Shown here: in pieces, positions 1 through 7,824 of the stretch
Layout of the letters: each line of letters opens with the position of its first letter
How positions within the stretch are numbered: position 1 is the first letter of the stretch
Assembly: GCF_900176515.1 (NCBI RefSeq)
Contig: NZ_FWXV01000004.1
Span: 248,001 to 312,000, forward strand
DNA length: 64,000 bases
From: Kibdelosporangium aridum
GTDB lineage: Bacteria; Actinomycetota; Actinomycetes; Mycobacteriales; Pseudonocardiaceae
Direction: 5' to 3'
The notes under the pieces: generated by a model
The model's database searches: none
What the model saw: only the letters and a program-made list of their open reading frames with translations
What the model was told of the DNA's origin: nothing
Made by a program: the position numbers and the translations under genes

Positions 1-258
1 TGGCAACAGATGCACGACATTCAGGCGTACTGCGACGCACTCGAGCTCAAGATCCGTGATGCTGGCGACGACGATCAAGCGGCGGAAGCTCGGCAATGGC
101 TCATCTGGGCGCGTCGGTACGCCGCAGCCATCGATCCACTCCGGACACTGCCGACGATGCCGGAAGCGCCAGAATTCCGGGAACAAGATTTGGAGCCGTA
201 TCTGGATGGCTGGAGTCCCTTCGGGCCCGAGGAGCCAACGGACGGTCGACGGCACTAG
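1..258 (+). CDS. 3' end of an unidentified CDS (partial at window edge)
   Basis: Frame 1 is open from the first base to a TAG at 256-258, giving 85 residues that begin WQQMHDIQAY, so the gene starts outside the window. The visible part is charged and helical (ALELKIRDAG, AAEARQWLIWARRYAAAIDPL) and ends in an acidic, proline-rich tail. The ATG at 10 is probably internal. Similar helical tails occur at the C-termini of actinobacterial hypothetical proteins, but I cannot name a family from this fragment. It converges on the minus-strand HEPN-like gene that ends 41 bases downstream. Confidence 0.5.
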   Translation, partial: WQQMHDIQAYCDALELKIRDAGDDDQAAEARQWLIWARRYAAAIDPLRTLPTMPEAPEFREQDLEPYLDGWSPFGPEEPTDGRRH

Positions 259-299
259 GTGCCGCGTAGCGCTCGACGGCCAACCGATTGCCGTCTTGG

Positions 300-1010
300 C
301 TACTCCGCGGCCTTCTGCAGGGGAAACGTCGGGACCTTGTCCCACATGAGCTTTTCTCCCAGCTCTGCCGCAGCGAGTGACGCCAGGTGCTCAGCGCCGT
401 GTCGATAGATACGGGCACACGAGAGGGCGCCTGTGAGGCCGATGGAGTGTTTCCCACCAGCTTTGGGCTTGAGGACACTACTGGCCGTTCGGACACTGAG
501 TGGTGCAGGCCAGACCTCGCTGCGTCATCCGCTGACCAAGCCGTGAGTCAGGCAGTGGCGGACCTCCATCCAGCCATCGGCCCGGTCGGCCGCTTCCTTC
601 CAGTCGATCGTTTCGGTGGTCGGCGTTTTGCCGACTGCTGGAATGTTGAAGACGCGGAGGGTGAAGCCCTGACCAATGGCGCTCTGCACGCCTGGGATGT
701 CAGCCACCAGCAGTTTGTTGAACCGCGCCACCGTGGGGTTGTTGATGTTGACCTTCTGGGCGATCTGCGGCAGGCCGTGCCCCTGGAGGTAGAGGGCCGT
801 CGCCAGGAAGTCCTCAACGAAGCCTTCGAAGGCTGCGATGACTGCGAGGGTGACGGCTGGTGCCAGCGCCGCGTAGTCGCCTGATCCGCCGGCCTTCCGC
901 GGGTGCAAGTTGGCCAGGCGCTGTGAGACTTCAAGGGAGCGGCCGAACTTGTCGACCGAGCTTTGCAGGGTTGGAGAGAACAGGGTGACGACCTCCTCTG
1001 TCGGTGGCAC
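300..1010 (-). pseudogene. HEPN-like protein interrupted by an in-frame TGA
   Basis: A GTG at 1010 opens a 161-codon frame ending at a TGA at 525-527. The same frame then runs on for 74 more sensible codons (WPAPLSVRTASSVLKPKAGG, later AAAELGEKLMWDKVPTFPL) to a TAG at 300-302. The upstream part is mostly helical and ends in EVRHCLTHGLVSG. R151 and H156 form an Rx4H motif, the metal-independent RNase signature of HEPN domains, and the arrangement recalls RiboL-PSP-HEPN proteins. A TGG (Trp) to TGA change would explain the stop. The gene follows the small membrane protein gene by 21 bases, so the two are probably co-transcribed. Seen: the open frame on both sides of the stop and the motif. Inferred: HEPN assignment and inactivation. 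A sequencing error at one base, or readthrough, cannot be excluded. Confidence 0.6.
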
Positions 1011-1031
1011 GCGGGTGCTCGGGCGGAACAG

Positions 1032-1571
1032 TTACATGTCGCCAGGAGCGGGGTTGCCGTTTCCGTTGCTGCCGACATTGCGAATGGCCTGGTTCGCTGC
1101 CTTGGCCATGCTCTGGAGCTGGTTCTTGGGCAGGTTGTCCGTGATTCCTTTCGCCAGCTCGTTCACTGCGCCGGTCGCGACGTTCTTGGTTGCCTCTGCC
1201 TCCTGCGCCTTAAGCAAAGCCAGCGCCCTGGCTTGGAAAGCGGCGAGGAACGCTCCGCCGGCCGAGCCGATGATGATGGACAGACCGATGACCGCAACCA
1301 CGTGGTACTGCAGCGTGGATGTCGTCACACCGCCATTGGTTACTACCGTCTCTTTTGGCGGAAACAGGTACAGGGCGGCCATGGCGGCAGCAGCGCCAAT
1401 GAGGACGTTCGCCACCCAGCCGGTGTCGTGGCGACGTTGGAGAGATCGTGGTCGTTCCAGCTGTCCGAGGCCATCCCTGTTCAACTCGAAGATCAGGCCG
1501 CCAAAGGCGCCAAGCACGAAAACGACGATGTACAACCAGACGAAGTCAGCGAGTGTGCGGAGTTCGATCAT
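1032..1571 (-). CDS. Small membrane protein with three predicted TM segments
   Basis: The 179-residue product has hydrophobic segments at about residues 11-29 (VWLYIVVFVLGAFGGLIF), 53-70 (VANVLIGAAAAMAALYLF) and 88-112 (HVVAVIGLSIIIGSAGGAFLAA). A soluble helical tail follows, rich in Ala, Lys and Gln, ending in an Asn/Gly-rich stretch. The stop lies 21 bases before the GTG of the HEPN-like gene, so the pair looks like an operon. I do not recognise a named family. The pairing of a small membrane protein with a HEPN-type RNase is reminiscent of toxin or abortive-infection modules, but that role is inferred from context only. Confidence 0.65.
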   Translation of the reverse strand: MIELRTLADFVWLYIVVFVLGAFGGLIFELNRDGLGQLERPRSLQRRHDTGWVANVLIGAAAAMAALYLFPPKETVVTNGGVTTSTLQYHVVAVIGLSIIIGSAGGAFLAAFQARALALLKAQEAEATKNVATGAVNELAKGITDNLPKNQLQSMAKAANQAIRNVGSNGNGNPAPGDM

Positions 1572-1971
1572 GGCGCTGCTCCTAACCGCTCAGCCCCTGT
1601 GCCTCCGTATCTGCACAGGTCAAATACGTGTTTCACGCGCGGTAACTGCGGTCAGATACGTTGCGCGACTGACGCCGCTCCGTGACATGTGGTTGATGCC
1701 GGAGGAGATGAGAGTCGACCTGTTGTGTCCGGGGAGGACGGACGCCGGATCTCGCTAACGCGTTGACGGCGTCCAGTCCTGGGACGACGCGAGTAGCCAA
1801 TAGTTGACAGATGCTCGTTTGGCGGAACGCTGGAGCGAAGTTCTCTTCGACAGCTCGTCGCGTCAGTCACGACGTTCGCCGCGGCGCAGCGAACATGCGG
1901 GTCCGCACATCAGGAGAATGAATGTGACCGGTGCGACCGGCTGTCGGTTTCTATCGTCGCCGGGTTGGTCG
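1572..1971. other. Intergenic stretch without a supported gene
   Basis: Short frames on both strands here have arginine/serine-rich, shadow-like compositions and no convincing ribosome binding site. It probably holds the promoter of the minus-strand membrane/HEPN pair and the end of the next minus-strand unit. I see no strong inverted repeat. Confidence 0.4.
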
Positions 1972-2429
1972 CTAACCAGCTCGCAATCGGATCTCCGGCG
2001 GCAGGCACCGAAATTGATCACCTGGCTTGGGCGTCTCGCCTGGAGTCATTGGTAGACCCCCAGCGAAATCCCTGGAAGGATCCTTGACCTGCATCTGTCG
2101 GAGGTCGACGTCGAGTTGCAGAAGGTCCTGCTGTATCCGCAGCAAGGAGCCAGGCACGTTTGTCGCGTAGTCTTCGAGCAGGTGTCACGTATGCGAACGG
2201 CGCAGTTCGCCGTGGCAACGGCTGGTGCGACTCTGGGCCGGTCTTCCGCAAGCTTCCCGAGGACAGTGGGCACTTCAATCAGCCTTACTGGCCGTTCGTT
2301 TTCCGAGGGCTCCGCACCCGAGCGCCGCAGTACGTCCTTGATGTAGAACACGGGCAAAATCCGCCGGCCTGGTTGACCGAATTGGTTGACGGGATGGTCG
2401 TTGTACGGCTGTGACCGTCCACCCTGCAT
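1972..2429 (-). pseudogene. Unknown protein gene with a probable frameshift
   Basis: The frame from the ATG at 2429 reads credibly (VNQFGQPGRRILPVFYIKDV, RLIEVPTVLGKLAEDRPR) until about 2170, then turns into cysteine/serine-rich nonsense. At the same point another minus-strand frame becomes credible (LLEDYATNVPGSLLRIQQDL, then QLDVDLRQMQVKDPSRDF) and runs to a stop at 1972. A one-base indel near 2165-2172 would join the halves into a protein of about 150 residues. It begins 29 bases after the 105-residue gene upstream, suggesting one transcript. I do not recognise the family. The break is inferred from the switch of frame; a sequence error would look the same. Confidence 0.4.
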
Positions 2430-2458
2430 CCATTGCAGGTGCGCCGGTTAAGCCACGC

Positions 2459-2776
2459 TCACTGAACGAGTGGATTCTTTTCATCGAGTTCGTCGAACAT
2501 CTTGATCTCTTCTTCAATCTCATCCACTGTCATTGCTCGACGGGCTAGACTCGAAATAACGTGCGCTTCGGTAACGGCATCACGCTCCTCCTCGGTGCCA
2601 ATAATATCTCGTTTCGCTGTGGTACTCGCTCGACTTTCAGGACGTACAAACACCTGGCGGCCATCCATCCAACGTTGTTCTTTTGGGAACCTAAGATTTT
2701 CCGCGCTAATACCGCCCCCTTCCTTGCTTTTAGCGGCCTGGCCGCTTATGGCATCTTCCGACTTTGCATTTGACAT
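2459..2776 (-). CDS. Small charged hypothetical protein
   Basis: The 105-residue product is hydrophilic and probably partly disordered at the N-terminus (NAKSEDAISGQAAKSKEGGG). A basic middle contains RFPKEQRWMDGRQVFVRPES, and the acidic helical C-terminus contains MTVDEIEEEIKMFDELDEKN. The ATG at 2776 is preceded by GAGGAGG with six bases of spacing, a strong start. It lies 21 bases downstream of the large membrane-protein gene, and the frameshifted gene follows 29 bases later. No family is recognised. The small size and charge split would suit an adaptor, but nothing shows this directly. Local DNA is AT-richer than its surroundings, consistent with acquisition. Confidence 0.6.
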   Translation of the reverse strand: MSNAKSEDAISGQAAKSKEGGGISAENLRFPKEQRWMDGRQVFVRPESRASTTAKRDIIGTEEERDAVTEAHVISSLARRAMTVDEIEEEIKMFDELDEKNPLVQ

Positions 2777-2797
2777 TTGCTACCTCCTCAGTATAAA

Positions 2798-4549
2798 TTA
2801 TACCTGCTTGCGTGCAATAGCTGCTCGCTTTGTGATCCTAAGATAGTATCGGCGTTGATCGGATTTCTCCTTCCGTAGCATTAGATACATCGCAAAGCTT
2901 GCCATAGCGAGAATCGTCCATAGCGTGTTGGCCGTCTGCATATGACCAAACAATGGGAAGTGGTAGTTCAGAAACTGATGCTTGTTGACGTCGGCGAGAA
3001 ACAAACCGACGCCTAGCAGAGAGGTCATCACGATCGTCCAGAGCCCGTAAAAAGTGAACAGCGATGTTCGGGCCAATGCGTCGGAAGTGATGCTGCGGCC
3101 CAAGCCGCCTGCTAGAAATGCTGGGAGTGCAAGGAGGAGCGTCAGGATGGCTTGAGCCGGGATCGACGGCGGCATCGGGCGCCCGCTGTAGAAGAAGGTA
3201 TAGAAGGAAATTAACAGTGCGGTAACCAGTGCAACCGTTACCGCACTCCCGAGAGCGCCTGGAGGTATTTCCCGAAAACGTATGATCGACTTGAAGTCAG
3301 GCACCTGGCCAGTTTCGCTGGTCGGATAGCGCACCTTTCGGATGTACAAGTGAGCTTGACTCCGGCCCTGTTCGTGATGCAAACGAACATACTGTTGCAC
3401 CCCGCCAGGGCAAAAATCCTGTTGAGTGAGGTGTTTATTACTCTCGAGTCGTTCTAAGTGGTGGTCGTACACGTACTGACCGGGAGGCGCGACCAGTTCA
3501 AAATGATAACTGTCAGGTCGGAGCGCCCAGGTCATCGGCGCATCAACGACGACGGGCAGCAAGCCATGCTTTGCCCGAGCACGTTGCTCGGGGCCGATGC
3601 TAACTTCAGCAGCCGTGACGACGTGCCTATAAGAAACGGCAAAATTTTCTTTGGTGGGCATCGGAAGCTCGACAACGATCAGGTAGTCATCTGACAATGA
3701 TTCACAGAAGCTTCTAATGCTGGCTTTCTTCTGGGTGTCAAAACGATCTTCCGAAAGGTTGTCGATCAATCGAAGGGCTTTTGCTCTTCGGCGCTGCGCT
3801 AGAACGCGGTCTCGGCCTCGGGTGGCGCAAACGGTGAACTTGGCCACGTTAAGCAACACATGCCGATCATCCTTAGTCAGAGAGCGTTTAGCGTCCGGAA
3901 CGAGTGCTTGGATAAAGAGCGCTCGTAGTGTCACCATCAAAAGTCCGCGAACTTCCCATTGCGTCAGCGTCGCCAGGTTCTTGCCGGATTCGTCGAAAGC
4001 CTCGAAGCGATCGAATAAGAGGCCCTTCTTTATGGAAACAAGTGGAACCAAAACGGTCGCAGGTTCGGGAACTGTTTCCTGGCTGCTTTGCGTTCCTTCG
4101 TTACCGGAGGTTCGCGCCTTAAGCGTAGTTTCAAGTACTCTACTCTTTGCAGTGCTGATCCGACGGTAAATAAGCCTTGTCTGAACAACAGCCGTTCGAC
4201 CATCTAGTTCAAACCGCTCGTCTACTCTAGCGAGGTACGATGGCAGATGCGTAAGCATTCTGCAGAAGTAGTCGACAGAAGCCAGCGGGTAAGTTTCGTC
4301 GACATACTGCTCTGCCCGTACGATGGCTGCGTTATCCACGTCTTCCGGTGCGGCACGGCCGAGCGCAGTGTCCTTAAGCCTAGATCCCCATTCGTGCGGC
4401 ACGTAAAAGTTTAGGATAAATACGGCGCCGCAAACACCAAGGGAAATCCAACCAAGTGCGGCGGAAATGCCAAAAGGCTGAACAACAAAGACTGTCACGG
4501 TCGCAACAATAAGAAGCGCCTCGATAAAGATCAGCGGCCTACGAACCAC
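2798..4549 (-). CDS. Large membrane protein of unknown function
   Basis: I place the start at GTG 4549 because a GGGGGG stretch lies six bases upstream and the coding sequence then opens directly on the first TM segment (VVRRPLIFIEALLIVATVTV); the frame itself is open back to 4825. The product is about 583 residues. Two TM segments lie near the N-terminus, then about 370 soluble residues (including ERFELDGRTAVVQTRLIYRR and VELPMPTKENFAVSYRHVVT), then about four TM segments at the C-terminus, ending in a basic tail. The layout suggests a large cytoplasmic or extracellular domain between membrane anchors. It heads a minus-strand run with two small genes. I do not recognise the family; a sensor or defence-associated protein are possibilities. 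Confidence 0.6.
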   Translation of the reverse strand: MVRRPLIFIEALLIVATVTVFVVQPFGISAALGWISLGVCGAVFILNFYVPHEWGSRLKDTALGRAAPEDVDNAAIVRAEQYVDETYPLASVDYFCRMLTHLPSYLARVDERFELDGRTAVVQTRLIYRRISTAKSRVLETTLKARTSGNEGTQSSQETVPEPATVLVPLVSIKKGLLFDRFEAFDESGKNLATLTQWEVRGLLMVTLRALFIQALVPDAKRSLTKDDRHVLLNVAKFTVCATRGRDRVLAQRRRAKALRLIDNLSEDRFDTQKKASIRSFCESLSDDYLIVVELPMPTKENFAVSYRHVVTAAEVSIGPEQRARAKHGLLPVVVDAPMTWALRPDSYHFELVAPPGQYVYDHHLERLESNKHLTQQDFCPGGVQQYVRLHHEQGRSQAHLYIRKVRYPTSETGQVPDFKSIIRFREIPPGALGSAVTVALVTALLISFYTFFYSGRPMPPSIPAQAILTLLLALPAFLAGGLGRSITSDALARTSLFTFYGLWTIVMTSLLGVGLFLADVNKHQFLNYHFPLFGHMQTANTLWTILAMASFAMYLMLRKEKSDQRRYYLRITKRAAIARKQV

Positions 4550-5053
4550 TGCTGTCCCCCCGTCAGGCGTTGACTGATGGAGCGACGGATCGACACTGTA
4601 AATGATCTTTATCGACTGCTGCGGAACGCTCTCGCTGGCGCATGTGCCCTCCCCGGTAGCTGTTCGTACGTTTACCGATCGGCATGTCACCACACGAAGA
4701 GGTGCCGTTACATCGTCCGTGGCGCTCAGTGCAAATACAACAAGCGGCATGAACAGCACCTGATCTGCGATGCAGTAAACCTGCAAGGAGTAAACGCCAT
4801 GACCAGACGTAGTTCTGGATCTCAATGGACGTCACCCTCTTGGAGCAGCGGAGCCTTGAGCCCAGTGTAGGCAATATCCCCCGTTTGGGGTAACAACGCA
4901 GAGGGCCAACTGGTGGACTGGTGCGGGCTGCTGCCTATGGCCCCTGGGCGTGGGCAATGTTGAACGCGATCAACAGTGTCTCAGCAGCATTGACGCACAG
5001 GGACCGTCTCCCATCGTGACGAAGATTGGAGCGGCATGTCGCGCCATACTTGA
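4550..5053. other. Intergenic stretch upstream of the large membrane-protein gene
   Basis: No gene is supported here, apart from the possibility that the membrane-protein gene starts at 4825 instead of 4549. A small CCCC...GGGG hairpin lies near 4878-4890. The rest shows no clear repeat or promoter to my eye. Confidence 0.35.
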
Positions 5054-5755
5054 TCACCCATCAGTAGGACAAATCTCGTTCTCGCTGTGGTTGTGCGGTC
5101 GTTGGCGCATCCATAGCACCACGTCCGGACACCGCAGCAAGCTGATGTCTTCAATCCCGCTCACCTCGGCGCGCAGCTCCTGGAGCGCGGCAGCGTGATT
5201 GCTGTCAGCCTGGAACCAACTCCACAGACAAGCCAGAAGCCTCGCGGCCGGCCGAGCACCCCGCGGACCTGTCTGTCTAAATCGGCAGCAGGTGAGGACG
5301 CTTCCGGGCCAACAACTTGTTGGCTGTCACCCCAGTGATCCGCGCCCGCACATGTGCGGAGCAACTCCCACAGTTCCGTGGCCGGCGAGTCAGGAGCGAA
5401 GTGCAACCACTCGGCCTCATGCATGGCTACATCCCCCGGAATCTGCTCCAGCAACTTGGCGATCCGCTCGGCGTGCGTCTCTAACACAGCGAGCGCCAAC
5501 TCGGGCAGTCCGGTCCTGATGTCGAGGAACGTCAGTGCCAGGACGTCGCCCGAGGTTATCTCGTTTGCGACGGCGAGGGCATCACCGCAGCCAGCCACCC
5601 GCTCGAACCCGCCGACCCGTGACCAGCTCGGCGACAGGCCCATCCTCGCGGAAATAACGACGCAGATCCTCAATGGACCGCGGACGCTCCTCACCCATCA
5701 CCAAGCGGTCGAGCACCTGGTGCTGCCTAAAGTAATCCGCCGCGCTGGGTGCCAC
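5054..5755 (-). pseudogene. DUF6308-type gene broken by about three frameshifts
   Basis: A GTG at 5755 begins [20 protein letters not shown] and runs to about 5615, where the sense moves to another frame ([20 protein letters not shown], then [20 protein letters not shown]). Near 5330 it moves again to GVTANKLLARKRPHLLPI, which meets a TAG, while a third stretch gives DRQVRGVLGRPRGFWL. A last shift near 5230 gives LWSWFQADSNHAAALQELRA and LLRCPDVVLWMRQRPHNH, ending at 5054. Order and content match my recollection of DUF6308 proteins: a GGGGD-like motif, KLLARKRP..PVYDR, and a C-terminal DVVxWM. Function is unknown. Several indels in one gene argue for a true pseudogene over a single error. Confidence 0.65.
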
Positions 5756-5890
5756 GTAGCAGTCCTTTCACACCACGCCGAGGCAAGCCACTGGAGATCA
5801 ATCGTCGGGCCGGAACCTATGCTCTCTGACGTATCCACGCTCAGTCCTGAGTGTTACTCCGTAGAACCGAACAAGAGGAAGCAACACGCC

Positions 5891-6247
5891 ATGGCGCAGA
5901 AAGTCCTTGTCCAACTCGTCGATGACCTTGACGGCACGTCGTCTGACGACATCACCACCGTCACCTTTGGACTCGACGGCGTGACGTACGAGATCGACCT
6001 GACAGCCAACAACGCCGCGAAGCTGCGTAACCAGCTCAGCGACTTCGTGGACCACGCCCGCCGCACCGGCGGCCGCGTCAAGCGCGGAACATCCCCGAAG
6101 GCTGTGGCACCGGCCGCCAACCGCGAGCAGACCAAAGCCATCCGCGACTGGGCCCGCCAGAACGGCTACGAGCTATCTGACCGCGGCCGGATCCCGAGCA
6201 ACGTGATTGAGGCGTTCGAGGCCGCCCATGCAGGCAAGCGTAAGTAG
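5891..6247 (+). CDS. lsr2: Lsr2-family nucleoid-associated protein
   Basis: The 118-residue product starts [20 protein letters not shown] with the beta-strand dimerisation domain in the first 60 residues, and has a C-terminal DNA-binding domain ([20 protein letters not shown]) with the RGRIPSNV hook. Lsr2 is the actinobacterial counterpart of H-NS: the RGR loop enters the minor groove of AT-rich DNA, and the protein bridges and silences horizontally acquired DNA. The ATG at 5891 follows AAGAGGAAG. The frame is open far upstream, but that part is antisense to the DUF6308 remnant and is not coding. Its position inside an accessory region with AT-rich patches fits a xenogeneic silencer carried by or acting on foreign DNA. 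Confidence 0.93.
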   Translation: MAQKVLVQLVDDLDGTSSDDITTVTFGLDGVTYEIDLTANNAAKLRNQLSDFVDHARRTGGRVKRGTSPKAVAPAANREQTKAIRDWARQNGYELSDRGRIPSNVIEAFEAAHAGKRK

Positions 6248-6540
6248 TTCTTTGTTTGAGCCACCTAATACTGGCGCCACCAGATCCGGTTGTGGATGTA
6301 ACCGTCAGCCTGGCCTTCCCCAAGACCATCCGACTACTTGGAGAAATCCGGTACGGCAACCAACGCCGACGTCGCACCTCACTCGCGACATGGCAACCGT
6401 TGGCCGCGCCATCAGGGCAATCGCTCACAGTTGTGGCTAGCGGAAGCGCCATAGGCTGTTCGTAATAATCGCTATGGCTCGCCCGATATGCTGTCCGCAC
6501 CACCGTAATGCAGGTCAGCATCGGTTAGGGGTGGGTCAAA
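6248..6540. other. Intergenic region after lsr2
   Basis: A frame of about 69 codons (6256-6465, with IRLLGEIRYGNQRRRRTS) is open on the plus strand but lacks a ribosome binding site and any recognised motif. I regard it as unproven. The start of the next gene at 6541 lies close behind. Confidence 0.3.
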
Positions 6541-7824
6541 GTGATGGACCAGTTCCAGCAAGGCTTGCGCTGTCAGGATGTGCATTCTGGCCTGCGTAAC
6601 GTCGACCCGAACTCACCGCTTCTGCAGCCGCTGGCTGATACCCGGGTGGTTGGCATGGCCGCCACGCTCGCTGGCCTCATACGTGGACGGGACGTGGTGA
6701 CGGACGCTCAGTCACTTGCGATGGTGGCGGCAGCTCAGCTCGATGTCGACATGTTGGCTTTCAACGACGTCGTCGAAGTCTTGGAGGAGGTAGGGTTCGT
6801 ACAGGGAGTTCAGCGCCAAGGCCGGAAGATTCTCTCGTTCACCGAAACAGTGCCTTACTACGATGACCTGTACGGGTCACTCGGGATCTCTTGGTCAGAG
6901 AGGCAACCGACAGAGCTTGAGCAGCAGTTGATTCTCGTGGTAGACGGTCTCTCGGCTGCGCCTCGACCGGTGGAAGATTTGGAGCACTCGCTCGGCCTTG
7001 ACCGCTCAGACCTTCCAAATCTTATGGACTTGGGCAATAAGACCGGCCTTGTTCAACTTATACGCACCATAGACGGCGACCTGGCATACTCGCCATTCTT
7101 TGGATTCGAGAACCCGCAGCTTTTCGGTGACCTTGTCCTTGAGCATGGCACTGATCGGCTTGCCGCTGAGTTCGCGGCTCTTCGCGAGCAGCAAGGTCTT
7201 CCAATTAACCAGCAGCAGTTTCCGCTTCTGACCGACGCTGTCGCTCGTGGCCTTATCATGGCTCCATCGGTGCAACTTCCCCAAGGGAGTTCGCAGCCAT
7301 TTGCCGCCCTGCCGTACGTGCCGGACCAAAGGTTGCTCGTGGCTCGAAAACCTGTCCTCGACAAGGCTTTGGCTGTGCTCGCATGTCTTCGTTGTGCTCA
7401 GCATTTTGGTGGATACTCGAGCCTTACCCCGGCTGGCTTGGTCAATGCTATCGACAAGCTGCTCGACCGTAACCGCGGTTTCCTCAACCCGCATGAGGAC
7501 CACAAACGCCAGTACGACCTCATGCATAAGGCGGGGCTCATCACCTTTGGGCCTGACCCAATGCCAGGAGGCAAGTGGGTTGTGCCCACCTTTATCGACA
7601 GTGAGGACAATAGGGAGGCGCTGAACCTGGCCAGGGATCTCATTACTCACGGCGAGGCGCTTCAACGCCGAATCGACGACGCGCAGGCCCGCAGTGCACT
7701 GGATCTTGGAAAGGGTTACGTGGCGCCGTTGCAGACGATGAACAGGACAAGAAAACTGGCCATGACTGACTCGAAGCACTTCAATAAGGTCTTCGAGGCG
7801 GCGATGGGCAGGGCGGAGCTGTGA
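6541..7824 (+). CDS. Unknown protein, likely winged-helix, first gene of a nuclease-like module
   Basis: The 427-residue soluble protein begins MMDQFQQGLRCQDVHSGLRN (GTG at 6541 overlapping ATG at 6544). It contains stretches that look like repeated winged-helix modules: MLAFNDVVEVLEEVGFVQGV near residues 80-100 and VEDLEHSLGLDRSDLPNLMD near 145-165. A further region reads YDLMHKAGLITFGPDPMPGG near 330-350. There are no TM segments and no ATPase motifs. The stop overlaps the GTG of the next gene (GTGA), so the two are translationally coupled. The next gene carries a PD-(D/E)XK-like core, which suggests that this protein recognises DNA or partners for it. I know no established family name, and the defence role is inferred from neighbourhood. 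Confidence 0.6.
   Translation: MMDQFQQGLRCQDVHSGLRNVDPNSPLLQPLADTRVVGMAATLAGLIRGRDVVTDAQSLAMVAAAQLDVDMLAFNDVVEVLEEVGFVQGVQRQGRKILSFTETVPYYDDLYGSLGISWSERQPTELEQQLILVVDGLSAAPRPVEDLEHSLGLDRSDLPNLMDLGNKTGLVQLIRTIDGDLAYSPFFGFENPQLFGDLVLEHGTDRLAAEFAALREQQGLPINQQQFPLLTDAVARGLIMAPSVQLPQGSSQPFAALPYVPDQRLLVARKPVLDKALAVLACLRCAQHFGGYSSLTPAGLVNAIDKLLDRNRGFLNPHEDHKRQYDLMHKAGLITFGPDPMPGGKWVVPTFIDSEDNREALNLARDLITHGEALQRRIDDAQARSALDLGKGYVAPLQTMNRTRKLAMTDSKHFNKVFEAAMGRAEL

Noticed and set aside
300-1010. Selenocysteine or readthrough at the in-frame TGA of the HEPN-like gene
   Set aside because: No selenocysteine insertion structure is recognised, the expected residue by context is Trp, and a second broken gene shows the same change. 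Mutation is simpler.
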